Numbered from the stretch's first letter, positions 1-5,970 are shown. The stretch: DNA of 12,154 nucleotides from a bacterium UBA6025 (GCA_002429375.1 DIZP01000015.1:18707-30860); one strand, 5' to 3'. Notes: generated by a model not told the origin, from the letters alone. Made by a program: numbers and translations.

Positions 1-34
1 CGATCAATTAATTTAATGATCTGCTGTTAGTATA

Positions 35-1006
35 CTATGTTTCTTCAAACTCTTCGATAGTGGTAATCTTTGTTATGGCGTCGATTGGTATGACATAGGT
101 TGCTCTGTTGTCATCGTCTCGAAATTCCATACAGGGTGCACCGTGACTGAGATAAAAATCATCTACCGAACTAAAACCAATGTCAGGCTGATCACTAATT
201 TCAGGAAATACGCTACCGGTGTACTTACCGAGAAGCATAAACTGATGCGTAACATCAAGTATTGACTTATCGACCAACGAATCGGCGAAGCTCATTGGCA
301 TATCGTCGTAGGTACCCATAAAACGGTTAGCTTCTATGTCGTGTAATACGTCAAGGTATGGCTGAACATCGTTATTAAAGGCGTCCAGAACGCTCGCTAA
401 GATGTCGTGTTGGACACCAGTGGGCGCCTGTAAGAAATCATCGCTTGATAGCTGTTGACGAGATTGGGTAATATGCTTCGAAATGATATCAAATAGTTTT
501 TCGGCTGGAATAATTTCTAATTCCCGCATATCTTCGGGGAGCATATAGTAAACCGTCTCTATTATGCGGCCGTCATCGTCATAAGCTTCGTCGTCGACGT
601 AAAATTCAAAAACCAGCTGTGGTACGTTAGCGATAGCTTGCACTGATGGGCCAGAATAAATTAGTTTTTTTCGGCGAAAAAACACTTCGCTGCCCGTCGG
701 GTTGTCGCGGTAGTCGGTCGTATAGGCAAGACCTGTCACCGTAGCTCTTTCTTCTGCGTAATTTTCACCAATCACTCGCTGCAGTTCTTGCTGGTACTTG
801 CCAGTTAATGCTTTCAAGTCAGCATTGGTAACCAAAGACTGCCACAGCTCGTAGTTCGCCCGCTCAATAACAGCACTTACTGTGTGGCTATTTAGTATTC
901 TGAGCATATTAACGATTCGCTCGGCTCCAGGACGTGGTTCATAATCCATGGCACTATTATAATTACAACATCTGTCACCTGCAACTATGGGCATATCTTT
1001 ATACAT
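35..1006 (-). CDS. Hypothetical acidic protein, no recognised domain
   Basis: I do not recognise this protein. From the ATG at 1006 it is 323 residues, soluble in appearance, rich in Asp/Glu (for example a DDEAYDDDG stretch), with no signal peptide or membrane segment and a YVIPIDAITKI-like strand near the C-terminus. The frame can be extended 17 codons to a TTG at 1057, but that TTG has no Shine-Dalgarno. A -10-like TATAAC (1023-1028, minus strand) and a CTTAAT (1013-1018) lie inside the extension, which favours the ATG at 1006 with a leader of about 0-10 nt. It diverges from the coiled-coil gene at 1089 and the two share an approximately 80-bp promoter gap. Nothing in the neighbourhood fixes a function. 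That it is a real gene is supported by its length and the lack of a better frame. Confidence 0.7.
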   Translation of the reverse strand: MYKDMPIVAGDRCCNYNSAMDYEPRPGAERIVNMLRILNSHTVSAVIERANYELWQSLVTNADLKALTGKYQQELQRVIGENYAEERATVTGLAYTTDYRDNPTGSEVFFRRKKLIYSGPSVQAIANVPQLVFEFYVDDEAYDDDGRIIETVYYMLPEDMRELEIIPAEKLFDIISKHITQSRQQLSSDDFLQAPTGVQHDILASVLDAFNNDVQPYLDVLHDIEANRFMGTYDDMPMSFADSLVDKSILDVTHQFMLLGKYTGSVFPEISDQPDIGFSSVDDFYLSHGAPCMEFRDDDNRATYVIPIDAITKITTIEEFEET

Positions 1007-1088
1007 TGCCGTATTAAGATATGTTATACTATCCTCATTCCGAGTAAGCGTAAACAATATATCGGAACTTTAATCGAGAAATAATTCA

Positions 1089-1502
1089 ATGTCACGGGAT
1101 GCCGAACTGTTATTGACAACCTTACCAGAACAACCAGTTCACCTTACTAAGTTAGCGGCGCGCGAAGCGAGGATGGAACAGGTTAAAACTCGCTCCGAGT
1201 TGGTAGACGTTGAGGATCGCATGGAAAAGCTCATCATGGAACGGATGTATTGGCAAGCTCGTCTTACGGCAGCGACGACACTTCTTGCAACTGAAGCCGC
1301 TCTGGTCACAGCCGAAGCGTTGCAGGCTCGAATCGACAGAACCACGCTTCTGACAACAATAGCCCAGCAACTGGGCATGCTGGCAGCGGGCAAACTCACT
1401 GTAGTTACAGCTGATAACCGTATCGAACGAGCGCTAAAACTTGTCGAGACACCCCAGGAATACCCGTCAGACGAGAATCTCACTGCGGTTCTAGCTAGTT
1501 AG
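1089..1502 (+). CDS. Hypothetical helical/coiled-coil protein
   Basis: This 137-residue protein is not recognised. Residues about 20-60 (from KLAAREARMEQ to MERMYWQARLT) and 60-100 look almost wholly alpha-helical with alternating charged and Leu/Met positions, as in a coiled coil. No signal peptide or membrane span is visible. A TADNRIERALKLVE segment follows near residues 107-120, then an acidic tail. The ATG at 1089 has only a weak GAGA (1076-1079) ahead of it and no good SD. The gene diverges from the unknown gene at 35-1006 and ends in the strong hairpin at 1519-1550. A 114-codon minus-strand ORF lies inside it; I treat that as a shadow because the plus frame is better placed between promoter gap and terminator. 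The function is unknown. Confidence 0.6.
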   Translation: MSRDAELLLTTLPEQPVHLTKLAAREARMEQVKTRSELVDVEDRMEKLIMERMYWQARLTAATTLLATEAALVTAEALQARIDRTTLLTTIAQQLGMLAAGKLTVVTADNRIERALKLVETPQEYPSDENLTAVLAS

Positions 1503-1518
1503 CAATATTAGTATATAA

Positions 1519-1550
1519 AAAAGAGACGGTTCTCGCGGGCCGTCTCTTTT
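1519..1550. terminator. Strong bidirectional rho-independent terminator
   Basis: A perfect 11-bp stem (1519-1529 pairs with 1540-1550, core AGAGACGG/CCGTCTCT) with a 10-nt loop. One flank is an A-run and the other a T-run, so it can terminate transcription from both sides. It sits between the convergent ends of the genes at 1502 (plus) and 1568 (minus). Confidence 0.9.
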
Positions 1551-1567
1551 AGTTGTAACGTTACTGA

Positions 1568-1951
1568 CTAAGCTTCTGATGTATTCGAAAAGGTCGTTGT
1601 CTGTGAAAATAACACGACAATGATCATTATAATACCCACAACGACATGAGGCACCCATGCGTTTGGTGCTTCGTTGACGAAGCCAAACAGAAACGGTGAC
1701 AGTACAAGCAGGACACCTACCGCCGCGTTGAGCGCCAGATGATACGTCATACTGAGTAACTTAAACACGCCCCACTCGTATTGAGTGAGAAGGCTATATA
1801 CAATCAACGCCGCACCTAATACCACAGGAACGTACACAGCTGCACCACCGATATCTTGAAAACCAAAAAGCATAGGGGCTAAAATAAGCGCAAGACCGAC
1901 GAGGTAGTCCAGAGCCCCTTGTATTTTGGTTGATATAAATCTCATGTCCAT
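1568..1951 (-). CDS. SPW-repeat integral membrane protein
   Basis: A 127-residue membrane protein with two copies of the SPW-family repeat. Each copy is a hydrophobic helix ending in a (S/A)P-x-LFGF motif, here APMLFGF at residues 25-31 and SPFLFGF at 85-91, followed by a second helix. About four transmembrane spans are expected (roughly 14-30, 38-56, 68-88 and 99-116). SPW proteins (Pfam SPW family) are small membrane proteins without an established biochemical role. The start is the ATG at 1951 because AAGGAG (1957-1962, minus strand) lies 5 nt upstream. A second in-frame ATG two codons later is too far from an ideal SD. The gene diverges from the Crp/Fnr regulator, and a CRP-type palindrome at 2010-2025 lies where a class II activator would sit on this gene's promoter. 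Confidence 0.85.
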   Translation of the reverse strand: MDMRFISTKIQGALDYLVGLALILAPMLFGFQDIGGAAVYVPVVLGAALIVYSLLTQYEWGVFKLLSMTYHLALNAAVGVLLVLSPFLFGFVNEAPNAWVPHVVVGIIMIIVVLFSQTTTFSNTSEA

Positions 1952-1982
1952 ACTAACTCCTTATATTAATGTTTGTGAATCC

Positions 1983-1988
1983 ATCATA
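1983..1988 (-). promoter_or_regulatory. -10 box of the SPW gene promoter
   Basis: TATGAT on the minus strand places +1 near 1976, giving a 25-nt leader that contains the SD. No good -35 hexamer is present 17 bp upstream (CAGATA). That position is instead overlapped by the palindrome at 2010-2025, the arrangement seen at activator-dependent promoters. Confidence 0.5.
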
Positions 1989-2009
1989 AGCCACAAAATA
2001 AGACTTATC

Positions 2010-2025
2010 TGTAAGTATTCTTACA
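2010..2025. promoter_or_regulatory. Putative Crp/Fnr-family operator (TGTAA-N6-TTACA)
   Basis: A perfect inverted repeat, TGTAA-N6-TTACA, with the same spacing as the E. coli CRP site (TGTGA-N6-TCACA). It sits between the divergent SPW and Crp/Fnr genes. A second overlapping palindrome, ACTTA-N4-TAAGT, spans 2003-2016. The palindrome centre (2017.5) is at -41.5 relative to the SPW +1 predicted from the -10 box at 1983-1988, and near -52 relative to the predicted start of the regulator transcript. The simplest reading is that the neighbouring regulator binds here; this is inferred, not shown. Confidence 0.6.
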
Positions 2026-2054
2026 ATAATCAGTTATTTTAATAATTAATAATA

Positions 2055-2063
2055 TGATATAAT
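2055..2063 (+). promoter_or_regulatory. Extended -10 promoter of the Crp/Fnr gene
   Basis: TGA followed by TATAAT (2058-2063) makes an extended -10 element. Only 9 nt separate it from the ATG at 2073, so the transcript should have a leader of about 0-3 nt. No SD is possible in that space. A weak TATTTT (2035-2040) lies at the -35 position. Confidence 0.7.
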
Positions 2064-2072
2064 ATTTGCACG

Positions 2073-2723
2073 ATGGAAAGAGAAAGACTTGACTTTGTCC
2101 GACAGTTTCCCGTCAAATCGTTCAGTAAGGGCGAAACGATTCTTTACGAGGGCCAACCTTTAAATACAATCTACGCGGTAGAATCTGGTTATATCAAAGT
2201 TACTTCTCTCAGTGAATCCGGCGTCGAACGCATCATTTCGTTTGTCGGCCCTAACAATATGGTACCGATAGAACAACTTTTCTTACTGCAGGGTTCCTTG
2301 TGGTTTTTTTATACGGCACTGAGTGACTGCGTAGTTTATAAAGTAGACAAGGCGCAGTTTTTGGCCTTTACCCAAAAAACCCCCATCCTTATGATCGAGA
2401 TGGCTAAGCGTTTGAGTATTTATCACGATGACTTACTCGTGCGGCTTGACTCGGTTGGGCGCATGGGTATTCGTAGTAAACTGATTTTCACGCTGTGTTA
2501 TTTAGCGAAGCGCTTTGGTACTGATAGCGTCGTCGACCTTTTTAAACTTGGTTTGAGATTAACCCATCAAGATATCTCTGAAATGATCGGTTCTACTCGC
2601 GAAACAACCTCGATTGAACTTCATAAATTGCTGGTTGAGGGCGGGGTGACTTATGACCATGCTCAATTTGTTATTAATGTACCGAGACTCGAAGAGTTAC
2701 AGACTCGGGCTAAGGTTCGTTAA
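2073..2723 (+). CDS. Crp/Fnr-family transcriptional regulator
   Basis: A 216-residue regulator of normal family length. Residues about 10-110 form a cyclic-nucleotide-binding-type beta-roll (FSKGETILYEGQPLNTIYAV, then a SGYIKV strand), followed by the long dimerisation helix (about 112-150). The C-terminal winged helix-turn-helix has LTHQDISEMIGSTRETTS at residues 163-180; R176 and E177 match the Arg-Glu pair that contacts DNA in CRP recognition helices. The phosphate-binding cassette needed for cAMP (a GE...RA pattern) is absent, and only two cysteines occur (C86, C142), so it is neither a CRP-type cAMP sensor nor an Fe-S FNR. The ligand is unknown. The gene is predicted leaderless and lies beside a CRP-type palindrome, suggesting autoregulation and control of the divergent SPW gene. 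Confidence 0.9.
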   Translation: MERERLDFVRQFPVKSFSKGETILYEGQPLNTIYAVESGYIKVTSLSESGVERIISFVGPNNMVPIEQLFLLQGSLWFFYTALSDCVVYKVDKAQFLAFTQKTPILMIEMAKRLSIYHDDLLVRLDSVGRMGIRSKLIFTLCYLAKRFGTDSVVDLFKLGLRLTHQDISEMIGSTRETTSIELHKLLVEGGVTYDHAQFVINVPRLEELQTRAKVR

Positions 2724-2731
2724 ACGCAGAA

Positions 2732-2740
2732 TGCTATAAT
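2732..2740 (+). promoter_or_regulatory. Extended -10 promoter of the aldo/keto reductase
   Basis: TGC followed by TATAAT (2735-2740) is an extended -10 box just after the regulator's stop codon. The predicted +1 near 2747 gives a leader of about 27 nt that carries the GAAAGGA SD (2761-2767). A second AT-rich TATAAA lies at 2749-2754. Confidence 0.65.
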
Positions 2741-2773
2741 TGAACTAGTATAAAGATAACGAAAGGACTTCAC

Positions 2774-3619
2774 ATGGTCCAGCCCTTTTTCCCGAATATT
2801 ACGCTGAATAATGGTACGTCAATTCCCCAGCTCGGTCTCGGCGTCTGGCAGGCTCAGGATGGTGCCGAAGTCGAGGTGGCCGTCACGGCGGCACTTAAGG
2901 TTGGTTATCGACTGATTGATACGGCAGCGGTGTACGCTAACGAGAAGGGCGTCGGTCAGGCAATCCGTTCGAGCAACGTCCCACGCGAAGAGCTATTTAT
3001 CACGACGAAGTTATGGAACGCTGACCAAGGTTACAAAAATACGCTCAAAGCATTCGATAAGAGTCTGCAGAAGCTCGGTCTTGACTACGTCGATCTGTAT
3101 CTTATTCACTGGCCTGTCCCGGCCCAAGGCTTATTCATCGAAACTTGGAAAGCTTTCGAAGAATTGTACAGGAGTGGACGCGTTAAGGCGATTGGTGTCA
3201 GCAATTTCCAGCCGCACCACCTTGATGAGTTGTTGGCGGTGGCTACAATCAAACCCGTCGTTGATCAGGTCGAACTACACCCGTATTTCCCTCAGTCCGA
3301 ACTACGTGCCTATGCCCGACAACACGATATTGCAATTGAGTCATGGAGTCCAATCGGTGGCCGTGGCGGCGCGTTACTAAAAGAGCCGATTCTGCACGAG
3401 ATTGGTCAAAAGTACGGCAAATCCCCTGCCCAGGTGGTAATTCGATGGCACTTGCAGAACGGTCTGATTGTCATTCCCAAATCTGTCCATCAGCAAAGAA
3501 TCGAGGAGAACATGGCAGTTTTTGACTTCGAGTTAGATCAATCTGATATGGCGGCCATTAGTTCGCTCGAAACCGGTATCCGCGTCGGGCCCAATCCTGA
3601 CACGGCTAATTTCCACTGA
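2774..3619 (+). CDS. Aldo/keto reductase (2,5-diketo-D-gluconate reductase-like)
   Basis: A 281-residue NADPH-dependent (beta/alpha)8-barrel reductase of the AKR superfamily, predicted to reduce aldehydes or ketones in the cytoplasm. The full catalytic tetrad is visible: D49 and Y54 in LIDTAAVYANE, K79 in TTKLWN, and H112 in LIHWP. The family signature GVSNFQPHHL is at 141-150. IPKSVHQQRIEEN (about 234-246) holds the Lys-Ser and Arg that bind the NADPH 2'-phosphate. The length and the short C-terminal loop resemble the bacterial AKR5 group, but the substrate cannot be told from sequence. The start is set by GAAAGGA 6 nt upstream of the ATG. It follows the regulator by 50 bp with its own promoter, so read-through from that gene is possible. 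It ends in TGA. Confidence 0.93.
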   Translation: MVQPFFPNITLNNGTSIPQLGLGVWQAQDGAEVEVAVTAALKVGYRLIDTAAVYANEKGVGQAIRSSNVPREELFITTKLWNADQGYKNTLKAFDKSLQKLGLDYVDLYLIHWPVPAQGLFIETWKAFEELYRSGRVKAIGVSNFQPHHLDELLAVATIKPVVDQVELHPYFPQSELRAYARQHDIAIESWSPIGGRGGALLKEPILHEIGQKYGKSPAQVVIRWHLQNGLIVIPKSVHQQRIEENMAVFDFELDQSDMAAISSLETGIRVGPNPDTANFH

Positions 3620-3644
3620 AGTACGAACCTTATCCAGCTCGCCC

Positions 3645-3660
3645 ACAAGCTGCGGCTTGT
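3645..3660 (+). other. Small hairpin after the aldo/keto reductase
   Basis: ACAAGC-TGCG-GCTTGT forms a 6-bp stem with a 4-nt loop in the 115-nt gap after the reductase. No T-run follows, so it is a poor rho-independent terminator; it may protect the mRNA 3' end or be incidental. Confidence 0.35.
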
Positions 3661-3694
3661 CCGTTGATACTATTCTATAAACGTACGGCCGGAG

Positions 3695-3711
3695 TATAAT
3701 AAATATATAAT
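3695..3711 (+). promoter_or_regulatory. Tandem -10 boxes for the SHOCT gene
   Basis: Two TATAAT hexamers (3695-3700 and 3706-3711) precede the gene. No convincing -35 is seen. A consensus SD, AGGAGG (3720-3725), lies 9 nt before the ATG at 3735, one of the strongest SD sites in the window. Confidence 0.6.
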
Positions 3712-3734
3712 CGTTTAACAGGAGGAAATCACAT

Positions 3735-3968
3735 ATGTATTATTATCGAATGATGGATTCGAATGATTGGCTGGGAGGTCTTATGATGATGTTTTTGGGT
3801 CTGGTGTTCATCGTGGTGGTGGTTGCAATTACGGCCCGCCTGCTAAAGAATAACGAGACCTCGGTTAAGCACACGGTAAAACCGCTTGATATCGCCAAAG
3901 AGCGTTACGCCAAAGGCGAGCTGACGAAAGAAGACTTTCTGCAACTTAAAAAGGACATAGAGGGCTAA
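3735..3968 (+). CDS. SHOCT-domain membrane mini-protein
   Basis: A 77-residue protein with a short Tyr/Met-rich N-terminus, one transmembrane helix (about 13-37, LGGLMMMFLGLVFIVVVVAI), a basic/polar linker, and a C-terminal SHOCT domain (about 50-76). The SHOCT hallmark pattern is clear: ERYAKGELTKEDFLQLKKDI. SHOCT is a short C-terminal helical hairpin found on many membrane and stress proteins and is thought to mediate oligomerisation or protein binding; its partner here is unknown. The ATG at 3735 is fixed by the AGGAGG SD. Its stop is only 12 bp from the stop of the convergent YdjM-type gene, with no obvious terminator between them, so the two mRNAs may overlap at their 3' ends. Confidence 0.85.
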   Translation: MYYYRMMDSNDWLGGLMMMFLGLVFIVVVVAITARLLKNNETSVKHTVKPLDIAKERYAKGELTKEDFLQLKKDIEG

Positions 3969-3980
3969 CTCCAAGCCAAA

Positions 3981-4559
3981 TTACGTTATATGTTGATGGA
4001 TACGTAGAAGTAGCTCGGAATAATGAGTGGCATATAGGATTACATTGGCGGCGATAAGTCCGGGTACAATGATAAAGTTCTCGATATTTTTACCTGATGT
4101 TATTCGTAAACTGCGAAGTGGCGGAATCCCGAACTTAATTGGGAGAGGTAACAGCCACGGCACGCCCTCTTTGGTAAAAGTATCCATCACAAGATGTGAT
4201 AACATACCGATCACAAAGGCAGCCCAAACGAGGCTAATATCAACTATGGGCATAATAGGCTGAAGAAAAACCAGCAATAGGTGGACTAGTACACCGAATA
4301 ATACCAGGCCAATCAGCGAGTGGGTAATGAAACGATGGCCACCGAGCATACGGTCAACCACCCTGCCGATTGGGCCACCTATCGGCAGATTTCGCCAAAA
4401 AGGTGCAGTCGGCTGGTCGATATCCGGAGCAATTCCTCCAATTTGGTTTGCCAAAAGACCTACCAGTATCGTCGCCAATGACATCGTTTGGGGCGACCGT
4501 GCAAAGTAGACCGCTCCGAGAGCGGTAAAGGCAGCCAGCGCGTGAGTACGACCAATCAT
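3981..4559 (-). CDS. YdjM-type membrane-bound metal-dependent hydrolase
   Basis: A 192-residue integral membrane protein of the YdjM/DUF457 family (LexA-regulated membrane-bound metal-dependent hydrolases). Conserved putative metal ligands are spread as expected: H6 in MIGRTHALAA, the acidic PDID at 45-48, H75/R76 and H80 in GGHRFITHS, and H122/D126 in SHLVMDTFT, followed by GVPWLLPLP (132-140). About five hydrophobic segments are seen. The true substrate of the family is not firmly known. The minus-strand TATACT (4566-4571) is exactly 6 nt from the ATG, so the A of the ATG is the predicted +1 and no SD exists. The gene is back to back with the SRAP gene. In E. coli ydjM belongs to the SOS regulon, but I see no LexA box here. 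Confidence 0.88.
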   Translation of the reverse strand: MIGRTHALAAFTALGAVYFARSPQTMSLATILVGLLANQIGGIAPDIDQPTAPFWRNLPIGGPIGRVVDRMLGGHRFITHSLIGLVLFGVLVHLLLVFLQPIMPIVDISLVWAAFVIGMLSHLVMDTFTKEGVPWLLPLPIKFGIPPLRSLRITSGKNIENFIIVPGLIAANVILYATHYSELLLRIHQHIT

Positions 4560-4565
4560 CTTACC

Positions 4566-4571
4566 AGTATA
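4566..4571 (-). promoter_or_regulatory. Leaderless promoter of the YdjM-type gene
   Basis: TATACT on the minus strand, with GGTAAG as the 6-nt spacer, ends directly against the ATG at 4559, putting +1 on the start codon. The -35 region is not recognisable. Confidence 0.55.
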
Positions 4572-4626
4572 CGCGTTATAAATCCGCTTATGCTACGTTG
4601 TACCGGTCGGAGGAGACAGGCTGGGG

Positions 4627-4632
4627 TATAAT
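4627..4632 (+). promoter_or_regulatory. Leaderless promoter of the SRAP gene
   Basis: A consensus TATAAT followed by 6 nt (GGGTAT) and then the ATG at 4639, so +1 falls on the A of the start codon. No SD and no clear -35 are present. This box lies 55 bp from the divergent YdjM -10 box. Confidence 0.65.
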
Positions 4633-4638
4633 GGGTAT

Positions 4639-5313
4639 ATGAGCAGTCGATATACCTTTTTTCAAATAGACCAACTCCGTGACCGATTTACTCTTGATGA
4701 TAGCCCGTCGGCCGGCCTGAAGAAGCGTTATAACATTGCCCCCGGGCAAACTGCGCCAGTTATCGTCGAGCACAACCGCAAGCCAAAGCTAGAAATGATG
4801 AAATGGGGCTTTGTCCCACTTAATGCCAAAGACGCTAATTCTATTTTTCGCTACAAAACTTATAATGCCCGATCGGAAAGTATTTTCGATAAGGCGACTT
4901 GGAAGGACGCGATTCGCTCTCGCCGCTGCCTAGTACCAACGAACGGTTTTTACGAGTGGACTGCGACGTCTACCGGCAAGCAGCCGTTCTTTATCCGTCC
5001 CAAAGACCAAGGACTGTTCGCTTTAGCCGGTATCTATAGCAGCTGGCTTGATCCTGACGGAGTTGAATGGGGTACTTATTCGATTATCACCACGACGCCA
5101 AACAAAGAGATGCAAACGATTCACGACCGCATGCCCGTTATCCTCCATCCCAACGATGAAGCTTTGTGGCTTGATCCGTCTATTTCGGATGCCGGCATTC
5201 TCTATGACTTCATGCGGCCCTATCCTAACGACATGTTACTGCTTAACGAGGTCGGTCAAGAAATAAACTCGGTTAAAGTCGATAACGCCCGTCTAATGAC
5301 TCGACTTCGTTAG
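4639..5313 (+). CDS. SRAP/HMCES-family protein (YedK-like) with Ser2 instead of Cys2
   Basis: A 224-residue SOS-response-associated peptidase (SRAP) domain protein, the family of E. coli YedK and human HMCES that crosslinks to abasic sites in single-stranded DNA. Typical features are present: YNIAPGQ (31-37), MKWGFVP (54-60), N76 in YNARSE, E106 in GFYEW and the active-site H162 in IHDRMP. The family normally begins MCGR, and after Met removal Cys2 forms the thiazolidine crosslink. This protein begins MSSRYTFF, so position 2 is Ser. No upstream in-frame start exists, and a TATAAT placed 6 nt before the ATG supports this exact N-terminus. Either chemistry is altered (a serine amine/hydroxyl) or the crosslinking step is lost. 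It is convergent with the DUF5667 gene, 17 bp away. Confidence 0.92.
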   Translation: MSSRYTFFQIDQLRDRFTLDDSPSAGLKKRYNIAPGQTAPVIVEHNRKPKLEMMKWGFVPLNAKDANSIFRYKTYNARSESIFDKATWKDAIRSRRCLVPTNGFYEWTATSTGKQPFFIRPKDQGLFALAGIYSSWLDPDGVEWGTYSIITTTPNKEMQTIHDRMPVILHPNDEALWLDPSISDAGILYDFMRPYPNDMLLLNEVGQEINSVKVDNARLMTRLR

Positions 5314-5320
5314 TTATAAA

Positions 5321-5343
5321 CAAGAAACAGCTAGTTGTTCTTG
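5321..5343. terminator. Weak hairpin between convergent SRAP and DUF5667 genes
   Basis: CAAGAA (5321-5326) pairs with TTCTTG (5338-5343) around an 11-nt loop. It spans the minus-strand stop codon at 5331-5333. The stem is short and AT-rich with no clear T-run, so termination here is uncertain. Confidence 0.3.
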
Positions 5344-5828
5344 GACGCCTCGGTTTGTATTTGTGTGTTTTGATTTTGGGCATCTTTGGTATCTTGCTGA
5401 TCGGTAGCGCCTTCGCTATCACGGGTCTCTATTTCTGTTTCGATCCGGGATGTTTCCTTTGAAATGTCGTCTTTAATTTCTTGACGGGTTTTTGAGTCCG
5501 AAATTTTATCGGCCTCATCCAGTGCGTTCTGCAGGTGAACTTGCGCTTGCTGAATAACCTTAGTCGTCGCCTTGGTTGGCGATTGCTTGGCCGCATCGAT
5601 TCTATTTTGGGCTATATTAAGGTATGTCTGGGCTTTTATAGCTGGGGTTGGAGCGACAAATAGGGCGACGTCCTCCCAGGCTTTCTTGAAAGGATAGAGT
5701 ATGCTTCCAGGTAAGGCATTGCTGTGAGCAGCGTACGCTGAAGTCCCGCTGATTGCAGCCAACAAGGCCACGAGACCAATTAGGATAAAAACAGAACTTT
5801 TCGAAAATTTAACAATAGGCATTTTCAT
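5331..5828 (-). CDS. Secreted or membrane-anchored DUF5667 protein
   Basis: A 165-residue exported protein. Residues 1-33 are a basic N-region plus hydrophobic core ending AYAA, a signal peptide or N-terminal anchor. The DUF5667 hallmark follows: ALPGSILYPFKKAWEDV at about 38-54, then NIAQNRIDAA (71-80) and a long charged helix (about 90-135), which resembles a two-helix extracytoplasmic domain. The C-terminal 30 residues are Gln/Asp/Asn-rich and probably disordered. The family is common in actinobacterial and patescibacterial surface or anti-sigma-like proteins; its function is not established. The ATG at 5828 is chosen because GAGGAAA lies 4-5 nt upstream; an ATG two codons later is too far from it. 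The gene diverges from the NRAMP-like gene with a 187-bp gap. Confidence 0.82.
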   Translation of the reverse strand: MKMPIVKFSKSSVFILIGLVALLAAISGTSAYAAHSNALPGSILYPFKKAWEDVALFVAPTPAIKAQTYLNIAQNRIDAAKQSPTKATTKVIQQAQVHLQNALDEADKISDSKTRQEIKDDISKETSRIETEIETRDSEGATDQQDTKDAQNQNTQIQTEASKNN

Positions 5829-5902
5829 ACATTTTCCTCATTTAATAATTAGGTAAAAATAACGCAATATACAATATTAAACACAAGTGTTGTTGTACAC
5901 GT

Positions 5903-5915
5903 CTATATTATATAG
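5903..5915. repeat. Palindrome CTATAT-T-ATATAG upstream of the NRAMP-like gene
   Basis: A perfect 13-bp palindrome followed by TAAT. A close relative, CTATATATTGTATAG plus TAAT, stands at 7441-7455 before the FMN reductase gene. It could be a shared operator or simply two TATAGT-type -10 boxes. Confidence 0.4.
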
Positions 5916-5949
5916 TAATTGCCCGCACTCGACGAAATATAACAGCTAT

Positions 5950-5970
5950 TATAATTCGCTCGGTTATAAT
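5950..5970 (+). promoter_or_regulatory. Tandem TATAAT boxes of the NRAMP-like gene
   Basis: Two perfect TATAAT hexamers (5950-5955 and 5965-5970). Both lie downstream of the earliest in-frame start (TTG at 5887), which supports the ATG at 6016 as the real start, with a leader of about 39-54 nt. Confidence 0.6.

Noticed and set aside
1..34. GATCA...TGATC inverted repeat at the left edge as a terminator for the first gene
   Set aside because: Only five outer pairs match, the interior is AT-rich with mismatches, and the window edge prevents judging the context.
1139..1483. Minus-strand 114-codon ORF opposite the coiled-coil gene
   Set aside because: Ser/Arg/Val-rich low-complexity translation typical of a shadow; the plus frame is better placed between promoter gap and terminator.
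1556..1565. GTAACGTTAC palindrome as a second Crp/Fnr site
   Set aside because: The half-sites abut without the 6-bp spacer, and it lies at the 3' end of the SPW gene next to a terminator, not in a promoter.
4560..4638. LexA box between the YdjM-type and SRAP genes
   Set aside because: I looked for CTG-N10-CAG and GAAC-N4-GTTC patterns and saw neither; only short chance palindromes (ACGCGT, ACCGGT) are present.
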